NCBI GenBank assembly: GCA_012840075.1
Contig: DUMC01000020.1
Span: 1-64,000, forward strand
Direction: 5' to 3'
Source of the DNA: Clostridiaceae bacterium
GTDB lineage: Bacteria > Bacillota > Clostridia > Acetivibrionales > DUMC01
DNA: 64,000 nucleotides
This document shows positions 1 to 8,703 of the stretch, in pieces. Numbering within the stretch: position 1 is the first letter of the stretch; each line of letters starts with the position of its first letter. The translations under genes and the position numbers were made by a program. The notes below the pieces were generated by a model. The model saw only the letters and a program-made list of their open reading frames with translations, had not been told where the DNA came from and did not search any database.

Positions 1-2
1 AT

Positions 3-98
3 AACAAAAACGGTTTACATAATACAGCTGTAAATCTTGGAAACCCTGTACCAACAACCTTTAGGACAATATTAGGTTTTCAATGTGCCGATATATGA
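3..98 (+). CDS. Possible 3' end of a gene entering from the left edge
   Basis: Frame 3 of the plus strand is open from the window edge to a TGA at 96-98 and reads like ordinary protein, ending in ILGFQCADI. The other frames of this stretch carry stops. About 31 codons are visible, too few to name a family. It may equally be chance; the convergent PII-like gene ends at 127, which suits a gene ending here. Confidence 0.3.
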   Translation, partial: NKNGLHNTAVNLGNPVPTTFRTILGFQCADI

Positions 99-126
99 AA
101 CTTTCAAATTATTTGCGTAAGTCCTG

Positions 127-492
127 TCAGTAAGATTTAAGATTATTTTTAATAATTCCTATGCCTTCGTAATATGTTACCGGTACAGTAAACAAGATCC
201 CCACATCAGGTTTGCCAAGATCGCCAACCACATTTCGTATGCACCTGATACAAGTAAATACTTTGTCATCTTCAAGAACTAAGAATATGGTTTTATTATG
301 GGGATTCCCTTCATTTAAAATGAATCTTAGCGATCCAAAAAGCGGTAAATCCTCAGTTCCTCCTGATGTAAGCGCTCTTGCCATTCCTGTACTGTCAATA
401 ATAGTTGCTCCGTTTATGCCTTCCCTTACAAAAGTCTTTAGCAATTCATTCAGTACTTCTACCTTGTTTAAAACCAGTACTAATAACTGCAT
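127..492 (-). CDS. PII-like (GlnB-superfamily) regulator, 121 aa
   Basis: This small soluble protein has the alternating beta-alpha pattern of the PII/GlnB superfamily: it opens MQLLVLVLNKVEVLNELL and later has the segments GATIIDSTGMARAL and DVGILFTVPVTYYEGIG. Such proteins are trimeric sensors that bind nucleotides or metabolites and act on a membrane or enzyme partner. The classical uridylylation T-loop is not seen, so it belongs to the divergent PII-like group rather than to true GlnB. The ORF track starts 20 codons earlier, but a GGAAAGGA ribosome site lies about 10 bases before the internal ATG at 492, which I take as the start. The gene stands alone here; a partner could lie left of the window. 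The ligand is unknown. Confidence 0.65.
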   Translation of the reverse strand: MQLLVLVLNKVEVLNELLKTFVREGINGATIIDSTGMARALTSGGTEDLPLFGSLRFILNEGNPHNKTIFLVLEDDKVFTCIRCIRNVVGDLGKPDVGILFTVPVTYYEGIGIIKNNLKSY

Positions 493-680
493 GGTAACAT
501 ATCCTTTCCGGCACTGAATTCTAATTTTAGTGCAATAAAAATTCGTTTTCAAATTAATTACAGAACCGATAGCTCTTAATTAAGCGTAAAAGTTAGCACC
601 TATTTTACATTAGTTTAGATTTCTTTGTTTTTCGTTTAATAACAGGCAAATGCTTCTATTTGCATAATATCCTTCTTGGT

Positions 681-1880
681 TTACTCTTCCAGAAGCTGCA
701 TGCAGAATAACAATGCTCTGGGTATATGGAAAGGCCCCTTCCATATATTCCCTTTTAATGTATGGGAAACCGTTCCATCCCTATGCAAATATCCAAACCA
801 TTCACCATATTCCTTATCGAGGAATCTGCTGAAAGTCCATTCATGAACCTTGTTATACCAATCCATATATTTTTGATCGTTAGTGTGTTTATAAGCAAGC
901 AGTAATGCGTAAAGGGCTTCCGTATGAGGCCACCAGAGCTTCATGTCCCATTCAAGTTGCTCTGCCTGTTTTCCTTCTACATCAACAAAAGCAAAAATAC
1001 CGCCGTATTCTTTATCCCAGCCAATATCCAGTGACCAGTCAAGTATTTGAAGAGCTTTTTTCATTATATTTTCGTCTTTTTGGTATTCTGCTTCTTTCAT
1101 AAGGAACCATGCTGCTTCTATGGAATGCCCTGGATTAACGCATCTTCCTGCAGGAGTATCCAATCTTTCTCCTTTAAGTCCTACCGTTTCCAATAGAGCT
1201 TTTTCATCAGGTTTAAGAAAATCATTTAAAATCTCATTGGTATATTTTTGTGCCATAGCTTCGTAGTCAACTTCATAATTGTCATTGCGGGCTTCCTTAT
1301 CTATCTCTCTCATGATGTAATTTACATTTAGCAATATCATCGGAACCGCCATTGCTTTTGTTGCTCTGGTTTCAGAGTAGAATTTAGGAGTTATTTTAAA
1401 CGGGTCATTTGACGGGTCTTCATAGATTGATACAAGCAACTTATATATTTCCCTGGCTTTATTTAAAGCTTCTTTATTACCGGTTGCTTTATAATATTCG
1501 GCAAGACCTATTACTGCAAAAGTTTCACTGAAAAAATAACGCCTTTTTCTGAGAGGTCTGCCATCCTGGGTAACAACAAAAAACATGCGGCCGTCGGTGT
1601 CAATACAATGCTCCAATATGAACTTATAACCTAAATAAGCTGCTTCCAGCCACTCGTCCTTTTTGCCCAGGGTATTACATAATCTTGAATAAATCCATAA
1701 ACCTCTTCCTTGAAACCATACGGATTTATCAGTACTATACACATTGCCGTTTCTTTCGAGGCAGGTTAAATATCCACCGTATTTGCGGTCAAGAGAATTT
1801 TTCAGCCAAAAGGGTATGCAATCTTCCAGTAAAGCTTTTTTATAAAATTCATAAAGTTGTTTTTTATGTAAGAAATCCAT
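681..1880 (-). CDS. N-acylglucosamine 2-epimerase (AGE family)
   Basis: The 399-residue protein covers the whole AGE (alpha/alpha)6 barrel family, whose members are about 390-410 residues. Family signatures visible are VNPGHSIEAAW near residue 250, the run EWDMKLWWPHTEALYAL near 310, and GEWFGYLHRDG followed by KGPFHIPRALLFC near the C terminus. These match GlcNAc 2-epimerases (renin-binding-protein type), which interconvert N-acetylglucosamine and N-acetylmannosamine in the cytoplasm. The histidines in the PGH and WPH motifs are the expected catalytic residues. Cellobiose 2-epimerase is the main alternative, but the C-terminal half looks more like AGE. A GAGGTGG ribosome site precedes the ATG. 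The gene is monocistronic, with an extended -10 promoter upstream. No other amino-sugar or sialic-acid catabolic gene is adjacent. Confidence 0.88.
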   Translation of the reverse strand: MDFLHKKQLYEFYKKALLEDCIPFWLKNSLDRKYGGYLTCLERNGNVYSTDKSVWFQGRGLWIYSRLCNTLGKKDEWLEAAYLGYKFILEHCIDTDGRMFFVVTQDGRPLRKRRYFFSETFAVIGLAEYYKATGNKEALNKAREIYKLLVSIYEDPSNDPFKITPKFYSETRATKAMAVPMILLNVNYIMREIDKEARNDNYEVDYEAMAQKYTNEILNDFLKPDEKALLETVGLKGERLDTPAGRCVNPGHSIEAAWFLMKEAEYQKDENIMKKALQILDWSLDIGWDKEYGGIFAFVDVEGKQAEQLEWDMKLWWPHTEALYALLLAYKHTNDQKYMDWYNKVHEWTFSRFLDKEYGEWFGYLHRDGTVSHTLKGNIWKGPFHIPRALLFCMQLLEE

Positions 1881-1920
1881 ATATTACCACCTCGTAAAAG
1901 AGAATTAAATTGTCCTCTAT

Positions 1921-1929
1921 ATTATAGCA
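1921..1929 (-). promoter_or_regulatory. Extended -10 promoter for the epimerase gene
   Basis: On the minus strand the sequence TGCTATAAT forms a TGn extended -10 element about 40 bases before the epimerase ATG. No good -35 hexamer sits 17 bases further up. Confidence 0.4.
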
Positions 1930-1993
1930 CAAAATTTAAGTGTTATTTAAATGCAAGTTATATGTCACACAAATGATTGCCGGAGATTATTTA

Positions 1994-2797
1994 TTAAAAG
2001 ACCCTGTCCACATCAACACTAAGACCTTCAAAAATAATTGATTGTGCTTTTTCACCGCTTTTATATGTGACCATTTTGTCTACCCTGTAATTTTTGAACG
2101 AATAGATAAGGATTTCTTTTGAAAATACGTTTACGATCCAGTATTCTCTTATACCACTTAATAGATAAAGACGTAGTTTTTCTATCAAATCTTTTTCCTT
2201 GGTTGAAGGGGAGAGGACTTCTACCACCAGTGAAGGTATACCCCTGTATATTCCTTCTTCATCTATATTTTCCTTGTCGCATATAACTATGATATCAGGT
2301 TGAACAACATGAATATTATCTTTGCTGTTTTCCGGCTCGTTTTTTTCTTCGCTTTCAAGTTCGCTGATAATATCGTCCGTACTCATCCTTGTTATTTCAT
2401 CACTGACTTTTTTAGTCAGAGTAACATCAAAAGGAGAATCTAACGGTTCACATTCTTTATCCCTGAACCAAAGAGTAAACTCTCCGAAAATTTCCCTTAC
2501 AGCCTTTTGATGAGCATAATTAGGAGATGCCAGGAGGTATATTTTACCGTCTATGTATTCGTAACGCAATTCACTTTTTTGGGAGATCTCAAGAAAGTCT
2601 TTGTAAGAAATTTTTCGCCCTGAGAATGCCGAAAATCTTTCAGAAGCTTCCCTGATGAAATATGTGTCGATATTGTCGGTATAAGTAGTGAGTCGTGCAA
2701 TCTTTTTGCCGTTTTTGGTAATAATTATATCTTCATATTTGCATAATTTAAGATATTTACCAAAATTATTCTGGACTTCCGTTGCAGAAACTTGCAT
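1994..2797 (-). CDS. Phd-type antitoxin domain fused to Uma2-family nuclease-like domain
   Basis: Residues 1 to about 45 (MQVSATEVQNNFGKYLKL, then ITKNGKKIARLT) look like the N-terminal DNA-binding part of a Phd/YefM antitoxin. From about residue 65 to the end the protein matches the Uma2 (DUF820) family, a PD-(D/E)XK-like fold common in cyanobacteria and some Clostridia. Visible Uma2 signatures are YEYIDGKIYLLASP, QPDIIVICDKEN, PSLVVEVLSPST and YWIVN. The Asp of PDIIV, the Glu of VVEV and a following Lys fit the nuclease core. In toxin-antitoxin loci Phd is normally a separate protein, so a fused DNA-binding head may autoregulate or target the nuclease-like part. There is no adjacent toxin gene. 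The start is supported by a GGAGGTGG ribosome site. Activity is unproven for nearly all Uma2 proteins. Confidence 0.75.
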   Translation of the reverse strand: MQVSATEVQNNFGKYLKLCKYEDIIITKNGKKIARLTTYTDNIDTYFIREASERFSAFSGRKISYKDFLEISQKSELRYEYIDGKIYLLASPNYAHQKAVREIFGEFTLWFRDKECEPLDSPFDVTLTKKVSDEITRMSTDDIISELESEEKNEPENSKDNIHVVQPDIIVICDKENIDEEGIYRGIPSLVVEVLSPSTKEKDLIEKLRLYLLSGIREYWIVNVFSKEILIYSFKNYRVDKMVTYKSGEKAQSIIFEGLSVDVDRVF

Positions 2798-3002
2798 AAA
2801 TCCACCTCCGATTTGAATAATTTCAGGTGAAACGGAATATTATGTTTTGCTATGTTGCATGATATCAATATTGATTCTTATATATTATTTTGCAAATAAT
2901 TTAACTATATAAATTAAACAATTTAGTTAAATTATAACATTAAATAGCTAAATTATCAATAAAATTCTTTCATTTTGCCTAAAACAATATATCAGGTGAT
3001 AA

Positions 3003-3773
3003 TCAAGAAATGATTAAATCATAAAAGATTTTTCCAAATAAAAGCAAAATTACAATTAAAACAAAAGGTTTGATCACTCCGGATCCTTTCTTTATGGCAA
3101 GACCTGATCCCAGCCAGTTCCCAAGTATACCGCATAAGGCTGCTGGAATTCCGACTTGAAACATCACCTTATTGCTGAAAATAAAAGTAACCAATGCAGC
3201 TACATTCGATGCTAAATTTACAATCTTAGCATTACCTGAAGCAGTTTTTAAATTAAATCCGACAATTCCGGTATATGCAAGAATTAAAAATGTACCCGTT
3301 CCCGGTCCGAAAAAACCATCATAAGCTCCTATAACGAATCCTATGATTAAAGAAAAAACAATAACTTTCCAGGATGGAAGATTAAATTCGATATCGTCTT
3401 TTCCGAAATTTTTCCTTGTTAACACAAATACTGCAATGACAGGCAAGGCTATAATAAGAAAGTATTGTAAATATTTTTCTTCTAAAGAAAGAGCAAGCCT
3501 GGCTCCGGCATAAGAACCTACGAGGGCACCTAATACGGAAGCAAAAGCGGATTTTAAATTGACATTTCCGCTTCTAATATATCTATAAGTAGATATTGCA
3601 GTACCAAAAGTAGAAGAAAATTTGTTAGTGGCAATTGCATTATGCATGGGTAATCCGGCAAATAAATATGCAGGAAGAGAAATCAGCCCTCCGCCCCCTG
3701 CAATTGAATCCAAAAAACCTGCAACAAATATAAGTGGGCAAACAGTTAAAATTACTTTTATTGTTATATCCAT
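3003..3773 (-). CDS. TSUP/TauE-SafE family membrane permease
   Basis: The protein is about 256 residues, very hydrophobic, with seven to eight predicted membrane segments in two related halves. The family signature is at the N terminus (AGFLDSIAGGGGLISLP) and a second copy starts near residue 150 (GFVIGAYDGFFGPGTGTF). These hallmarks define the TSUP family (DUF81/TauE-SafE), proposed to carry sulfur-containing anions such as sulfite or organosulfonates across the cytoplasmic membrane. Substrate cannot be read from sequence. The ORF track begins 12 codons earlier, but AGGAAAGG lies just before the ATG at 3773, so that start is preferred. It is divergent from the TAXI-TRAP operon. No sulfur-metabolism gene is next to it. 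Confidence 0.85.
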   Translation of the reverse strand: MDITIKVILTVCPLIFVAGFLDSIAGGGGLISLPAYLFAGLPMHNAIATNKFSSTFGTAISTYRYIRSGNVNLKSAFASVLGALVGSYAGARLALSLEEKYLQYFLIIALPVIAVFVLTRKNFGKDDIEFNLPSWKVIVFSLIIGFVIGAYDGFFGPGTGTFLILAYTGIVGFNLKTASGNAKIVNLASNVAALVTFIFSNKVMFQVGIPAALCGILGNWLGSGLAIKKGSGVIKPFVLIVILLLFGKIFYDLIIS

Positions 3774-3985
3774 ACTACATACCTTTCCTAATTTTAATAT
3801 AAAGTGCAAATATTAAGCCTTTTTTATTGAGGCCAGTTTACGGAGAAATTTCGGCCGCATTCTTTAATCGTTTAAATTTGATACCGATAGCAATTTTTCT
3901 CTAATTTTATCATAAAAATAAACTTCAATTCAATTAAGCAAGAAACAACAAAATAAAAAATGCAAATATAAAAGAAAAATAGTAC

Positions 3986-4014
3986 TTGCCAATGATCAAG
4001 AAATGATTTATTCT
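3986..4014 (+). promoter_or_regulatory. Sigma-A promoter of the TAXI-TRAP operon
   Basis: TTGCCA and TATTCT are separated by exactly 17 bases, placing transcription start near 4021, about 75 bases before the first gene. Confidence 0.5.
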
Positions 4015-4024
4015 AAAAATGTTA

Positions 4025-4050
4025 TACTTGTATACAATTATACAAAGTAT
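4025..4050. promoter_or_regulatory. Palindromic operator candidate at the TRAP operon start
   Basis: The perfect 10-base palindrome TTGTATACAA at 4028-4037 lies within a longer near-dyad (ATACTTGTATA, then TATACAAAGTAT). GTATAC-centred palindromes are typical of GntR-family operators. It falls just after the predicted start of transcription, where a bound repressor would block initiation. The regulator is not in the window. Confidence 0.4.
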
Positions 4051-4096
4051 GACTAAAAATTGTAAAATTGAAAAGAATTAAGAGGAGGATCTGGTT

Positions 4097-5062
4097 ATGA
4101 AAAAGATTATAGCAATCTTATTAGTAGCTGTTATGTTACTTACATTGGCTTCCTGCAGTGGTGTGGGGAGAACTACGGCTTTGAAATTGACAACAGGCGG
4201 TGTATCAGGTACATATTATCCATATGGTGGAGCAATGGCCCAAATTTTTTCCAGCAAAATGAATAATGTTAAAGTAACAGCCAATTCTTCCGGAGCATCT
4301 GCGGAAAATATTAGGCTTGTAGGAAAGGGAGGAAAGAATGACGGAGCCGATCTTGGCATAGTCCAAAATGATGTTATGGCCTATGCGTATGAAGGCGTTG
4401 AGCAATTCAGCGGAGAGAAGATCGATACATTCCGTACAATTGCAACTCTTTATCCCGAATACATACAGATTGTTGTGGCAAAAGACAGCGGAATAAATTC
4501 CATTGCTGACATGAAAGGAAAGCGCATATCCATCGGTGACGCAGGTTCAGGTGTTGAAGCAAATGCAAAACAGATTTTGGAGGCATATGGATTGACATTT
4601 GATGACATAAATGCAAGCCATCTTTCTTTCAAGGAATCCGGGCAAGCTTTACAAGATAAGCAGATAGATGGTTTCTTCTGTACGGCAGGTATACCGAATA
4701 CGGCAATCCAAGAAGTAGCCCTCCAACGTCCAATAAAAATACTCAGCATTGATGAAGATAAAGCAAAACAGTTGATTGAAAAATATCCGTTTTATGTACA
4801 AGTTACTATTCCCAAGGATATTTATAACACTGAAGAAGATGCAAAATCTCTTGCAGTCATGGCAACTTTAATATGTAATAAAGATTTAAGCGAAGATTTG
4901 GTGTATAATCTGACTAAGACACTTTTTGAAAATCAGGCTGAACTTGCAGCAGCTCATGCAAAAGGTGCAGAGCTCAGCTTAGAAAAAGCTGTTGAAGGAG
5001 TGTCAGTTCCTTTCCACCCGGGTGCTGAAAAATATTACAAAGAAAAAGGTGTTTTAAAATAG
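4097..5062 (+). CDS. TAXI-family TRAP transporter solute-binding lipoprotein
   Basis: The 321-residue protein begins with a lipoprotein signal (MKKIIAILLVAVMLLTLASC), so it should be lipid-anchored outside the membrane. The mature part matches TAXI-type TRAP binding proteins: LTTGGVSGTYYPYGGAMAQ after the signal, NSSGASAENIRLV near residue 65, DLGIVQNDVMAYAY near 85, and the GKRISIGDAGSGVE region near 145. TAXI proteins bind C4-dicarboxylates, glutamate or related organic acids and hand them to a fused permease driven by the ion gradient. The ligand is not predictable. It is the first gene of a three-gene operon with DUF1850 and the fused permease, an arrangement typical of the family. Its ribosome site is AGGAGGA. 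Confidence 0.93.
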   Translation: MKKIIAILLVAVMLLTLASCSGVGRTTALKLTTGGVSGTYYPYGGAMAQIFSSKMNNVKVTANSSGASAENIRLVGKGGKNDGADLGIVQNDVMAYAYEGVEQFSGEKIDTFRTIATLYPEYIQIVVAKDSGINSIADMKGKRISIGDAGSGVEANAKQILEAYGLTFDDINASHLSFKESGQALQDKQIDGFFCTAGIPNTAIQEVALQRPIKILSIDEDKAKQLIEKYPFYVQVTIPKDIYNTEEDAKSLAVMATLICNKDLSEDLVYNLTKTLFENQAELAAAHAKGAELSLEKAVEGVSVPFHPGAEKYYKEKGVLK

Positions 5063-5077
5063 ATCAAGAATTTAACA

Positions 5078-5692
5078 ATGAGTGTTTGTAAAACAAACAT
5101 GGAAAATTTGAAAATGAATTTTAGGTGCAGGCTTTTAAGGTCTGCACCGGTTTTAAGGTTTGCACCGACACTGATAAGATCCGAAGGTGGACTTGCGAGA
5201 AAATCCGCATTGGTACCGCTAATATTGCTGTTAATATTGCTAATAATATTATTTCCCATGTTTCCGCATTTAGTGCTTTCTCATGATAATGATATCGTAT
5301 GGTGCAAACCTATAAAAAGGGATGAAAAATTTGTAATAAGATATATTCATTCTGTGAATAAGTCTCCGGTAGAAGACAGCATTAGATGGAACGGAAAGAA
5401 GCTGATTATATGCGAAACGCTATATCAATCTTATGGAGCAGGAATTCCAAATGAACCTGAAGACAGTCAGACTTTTACCTGGACTGATAAAGGGCTTTTA
5501 CTATCAAATATAAATCTTGAAAGGTATTCTATTGATTTATTTGTTGGTACGATTGCCGATCATTATTTAATTTACAGGGACCGTGAATATCAACTTAAAA
5601 AACTGGCAGGAGAGCAAATTTTGTTGAATATTTCAGTAAAAAGATTGTCTGCATTTAATTTATTGTTTCGGAAAACGTATTTAAGTTGTTAA
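5078..5692 (+). CDS. DUF1850 membrane protein of the TAXI-TRAP operon
   Basis: The segment FVIRYIHSVNKSPVEDSI near residue 85 is the DUF1850 signature. The protein has one membrane helix (about residues 45-68, LVPLILLLILLIILFP) and a roughly 130-residue outer domain. DUF1850 genes are regularly found between the binding protein and fused permease of TAXI-TRAP operons, as here; the function is unknown, probably accessory to transport. The start is uncertain: no good ribosome site precedes the ATG at 5078, only 15 bases after the previous stop, and an internal start nearer the helix would give a more usual length. Confidence 0.75.
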   Translation: MSVCKTNMENLKMNFRCRLLRSAPVLRFAPTLIRSEGGLARKSALVPLILLLILLIILFPMFPHLVLSHDNDIVWCKPIKRDEKFVIRYIHSVNKSPVEDSIRWNGKKLIICETLYQSYGAGIPNEPEDSQTFTWTDKGLLLSNINLERYSIDLFVGTIADHYLIYRDREYQLKKLAGEQILLNISVKRLSAFNLLFRKTYLSC

Positions 5693-5769
5693 TATACTTA
5701 TGTTTATTGGTAAACGGACTAATATTTGGTTGGTAATTATATAATATACCAAGAATCGGGAGGAGTTAA

Positions 5770-7800
5770 ATGAAATTATCAAAACCTCGTAGCCAAAAAA
5801 CTTCAAAACAAAATAAAGATATGATTTCGAATATTGATATTACAGGGTTGTCGGAAGAAGAGATTGCCAGGCTGGAAGCTGAAGCAGCACTACAAAAATA
5901 TGATAAGGAATCTTCTTATCGAAATAATTTAAAAAAAGTTCCCAATACCATTGTATCAATTATACTAATATCTTTTTCCTTGTTCCAGTTAGGTACGAGT
6001 ATTCTTGGAGTTCTGCCGGCTCAACTTCAAAGGAGCTATCACTTAGCTTTTGTTATTGCGCTGGTATATTTACTTTATCCTGCGAGAAAAGGCGGAAGAA
6101 AGGATATTATACCCTGGTATGATGTAGTGCTGGCAATAATTTCAACGGGACTTATATTGTATATTCCATATAATTATAGATATTTAATGGCAAATATGGG
6201 GAATTACCGTCCTATTGAGTTCATAATAGCCGTAGCAGGAATACTTGCTGTTATGGAAGCATGCCGGAGGGTTGTAGGCATACCTATACTGGCAGTAGTT
6301 TGCGCATTTATTGCATATGCCTACTTTGGTCCTTATATGCCCGGATTTTTATGGCATGGAGGATATTCAATCACCCGTATAGCCAATTATCTTTTTTATA
6401 CAACTGAAGGCGTATTTGGTACACCCCTGGGAGTATCCGCAACTTATATTTTCTTGTTCATCCTTTTCGGTGCATTTCTTGAAAAGACCGGTGTGGGTAA
6501 ATTATTTATAGATTTATCTAATGCAATTGCAGGAAAAGCACCTGGAGGTCCTGCAAAGGTTGCGGTTATAGCGAGCGCTCTTGAAGGTACAGTATCCGGA
6601 AGTTCAGTGGCAAACACAGTTGGATCCGGCAGTTTCACAATTCCTACCATGAAAAAACTTGGTTATAAACCTGAATTTGCTGCAGCAGTAGAAGCAGCAG
6701 CTTCCACAGGTGGACAGATCATGCCGCCCATCATGGGTGCAGCAGCATTTTTGATGGCAGATATTATAGGTGTAGGTTACTCAAAGGTTGTGGTATCTGC
6801 AATTATTCCTGCTGTACTATACTTTGCAGGAGTGTTGATATCCGTCCATGTAGAAGCGAAAAAAATCGGTCTTAGGGGTATGGATGCTGCAGACATACCT
6901 AGTATAAAAACTATCATGTTAGAACGTGGACATTTGCTCTTGGCATTAGTCGTCATGATTACCGTTCTTAGCATGAACTTTTCTCCTATTTTTGCCGCAC
7001 TGGCTGCCATTGCCACTTCAATTGTTTCAAGTTCTCTAAGAAAAAATACCAGGTTAAAATTTCAAGATATTATTGATGCATTGCAAAACGGAGCACGCAG
7101 TATTTTAGGCGTAGCTATTGCATGTGCCATGGCAGGAATTATAGTGGGAGTAGTAGGTCTTACAGGTCTTGGATTAAATCTTGCAAACGGACTCGTGGAG
7201 TTGGCAGGAGGTAAGTTATTACCCATGCTGTTTTTTACGATGATTTCATCACTAATTCTTGGAATGGGAGTACCTACTACGGCAAACTACTTGATAACGT
7301 CCACCATATGCGCTCCGGCACTGCTTAAAATGGGAGTTCCTATTATGGCTGCTCACATGTTCGTGTTTTATTTTGGAATAATTGCTGATATAACTCCACC
7401 TGTTGCACTTGCAGCGATGGCAGGCTCGGCAATTGCCAAAAGCGATCCGTTTAAGACAGGAATTACGGCTACACGTATTGCAATTGCTGCTTTCATAGTT
7501 CCGTACATTTTCGCTTTAAATCCGCAGATGTTGATGATAGATGTAACCGCAATTGGGATAATACAAATATTAGTGACGTCTTTAGTAGGAATGTATGCAA
7601 TTTCCGGTGCATTGGGAGGATACTTCCTATATCATGTTTACTGGTATGAGCGCATAATTTTGATAGTTGCCGGTTTAATGCTGATTTATCCTGAACTAAT
7701 AACGGATATAGTTGGTTTAATAATAATTTCAATAATAGGGGTCTTGCAGACAACCAGAAAGAAAAGAGAATTACAAAAAGAAAAAGGAACTACAATATAA
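5770..7800 (+). CDS. TRAP transporter fused 4TM/12TM permease
   Basis: The 676-residue membrane protein joins the small (DctQ-like) and large (DctM-like) TRAP subunits, as is usual for TAXI systems. A charged cytoplasmic head of about 55 residues comes first, then roughly 16 membrane segments. DctM signatures are clear: SGSSVANTVGSGSFTIPTMK near residue 275, ASTGGQIMPPIMGAAAF near 310, GMGVPTTANYLITSTICAPA near 500, and ADITPPVALAAMAGSAIA near 540. It imports the ligand of the upstream binding protein using a sodium or proton gradient. The start has GGGAGGAG ideally spaced. No terminator is obvious after it; the next sequence is the truncated sugar-binding-protein fragment. Confidence 0.93.
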   Translation: MKLSKPRSQKTSKQNKDMISNIDITGLSEEEIARLEAEAALQKYDKESSYRNNLKKVPNTIVSIILISFSLFQLGTSILGVLPAQLQRSYHLAFVIALVYLLYPARKGGRKDIIPWYDVVLAIISTGLILYIPYNYRYLMANMGNYRPIEFIIAVAGILAVMEACRRVVGIPILAVVCAFIAYAYFGPYMPGFLWHGGYSITRIANYLFYTTEGVFGTPLGVSATYIFLFILFGAFLEKTGVGKLFIDLSNAIAGKAPGGPAKVAVIASALEGTVSGSSVANTVGSGSFTIPTMKKLGYKPEFAAAVEAAASTGGQIMPPIMGAAAFLMADIIGVGYSKVVVSAIIPAVLYFAGVLISVHVEAKKIGLRGMDAADIPSIKTIMLERGHLLLALVVMITVLSMNFSPIFAALAAIATSIVSSSLRKNTRLKFQDIIDALQNGARSILGVAIACAMAGIIVGVVGLTGLGLNLANGLVELAGGKLLPMLFFTMISSLILGMGVPTTANYLITSTICAPALLKMGVPIMAAHMFVFYFGIIADITPPVALAAMAGSAIAKSDPFKTGITATRIAIAAFIVPYIFALNPQMLMIDVTAIGIIQILVTSLVGMYAISGALGGYFLYHVYWYERIILIVAGLMLIYPELITDIVGLIIISIIGVLQTTRKKRELQKEKGTTI

Positions 7801-7861
7801 AGCATGAAAATTTGGACATAAAAAAGTCAGTAGGCTTTTATTGTATATTAACTGTATATAA

Positions 7862-8548
7862 GGTTTCATGATGCCTGAATATATTGTACGTATAGACTTT
7901 TTCAATCTGCCTGCAAGAGCAGCCGGTGAGACTGAATATACATGGGCAGTTATGGAACCGCCAAAGGGCATGGGTCCATATGCACAGAATAAACTTAGAA
8001 AAACAAACTTTGAATTTTCCGGATATCTTGTATGCAATACCGGAAAACAAGACAGGATTAATAATGCATTTAAGTTCGTCGATTGGATGTACAGCCCCGA
8101 AGGTAAGGAAATTCTCAGTTGGGGTAAAGAAGGTGTAACCTATGAGGTAGTAAACGGCAAAAAACAATTCATCATGGATGATAAAGGAACACCTCCTCGT
8201 AACCTGTATGGTATAGGAACTTACGGATTATATCAAGTTGTAGATCCTGAATCCAATGAAGCGCTTTACACTGAAGAAAATGTCAGAGAAGCAAGAAAAG
8301 CTATAAATTATTTGGAAGACAGAGCTAACCCATTACACTGGCTCCCGCTTAACGAGGCAGAAACCGAGATACAGTCTCAGCTTGGAACTACAATTAAAAC
8401 ATATGTAGATGAACAGCTTTCCAAGTTTATGCTTGACCAGAGACCTTTAAGCGAATGGGATGCATACGTTCAGGAAGTAAAAGCTTTAGGTGTGGATGAC
8501 CTTATCAAGATGTATGAAACAGCATATAACAGAATTATGAAAAAGTAA
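7862..8548 (+). pseudogene. 5'-truncated sugar ABC solute-binding protein (cluster A)
   Basis: About 226 codons match the C-terminal portion of LipO/YtcQ-like family 1 solute-binding proteins, normally around 520 residues and lipid-anchored. The remaining part aligns with the C-terminal part of the binding protein in cluster B: EYIVRIDFFN corresponds to DYLTRIDTFN, LSWGKEGVTYEVVNGKKQF to LSWGREGETYTVVNGERKF, and both end with a DLSEW/PLSEW helix region. In frame, a TAA lies directly before GGT-TTC-ATG-ATG, so homology begins abruptly near 7862. There is no signal peptide and no ribosome site. I read it as the survivor of a deletion that removed about 300 N-terminal codons and the promoter. 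It may still be transcribed by read-through from the TRAP operon, but the product could not bind sugar. Confidence 0.8.
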
Positions 8549-8646
8549 GGCTGGCAGTATTCGGATATAAGTAAATAAATAAAATAGATATAAGTAATAG
8601 GTAATATATTATTGCAGATATATGCAGATATAATATAAGATTTCGG

Positions 8647-8680
8647 TAATACCGGGGAGTTGCAATATTCCCCGGTATTA
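8647..8680 (+). promoter_or_regulatory. GC-rich intercistronic hairpin before the permeases
   Basis: A perfect 12-base inverted repeat, TAATACCGGGGA and TCCCCGGTATTA, encloses a 10-base loop and ends 23 bases before the permease start. No T-run follows, so it is probably an mRNA-stabilising or processing hairpin between the binding-protein and permease genes rather than a full terminator. Confidence 0.65.
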
Positions 8681-8703
8681 AAAGTTAGGGGGTAAATATT
8701 TGG

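Larger units (their letters stand above)
3774..4096. other. Divergent intergenic region between TSUP gene and TRAP operon
   Basis: This 323-base AT-rich spacer holds the ribosome site of the leftward TSUP gene and, at its right end, a rightward promoter with an overlapping palindrome (listed separately). Nothing else was recognised in it. Confidence 0.6.

Noticed and set aside
3002-4008. 14-base direct repeat ATCAAGAAATGATT at 3002 and 3995 flanking the TSUP gene
   Set aside because: In a 64-kb AT-rich window several 14-base repeats are expected by chance; there are no inverted ends or transposase.
7771-8167. Minus-strand ORFs over the truncated binding-protein fragment
   Set aside because: No ribosome sites and no family resemblance; the plus strand is clearly homologous to solute-binding proteins.
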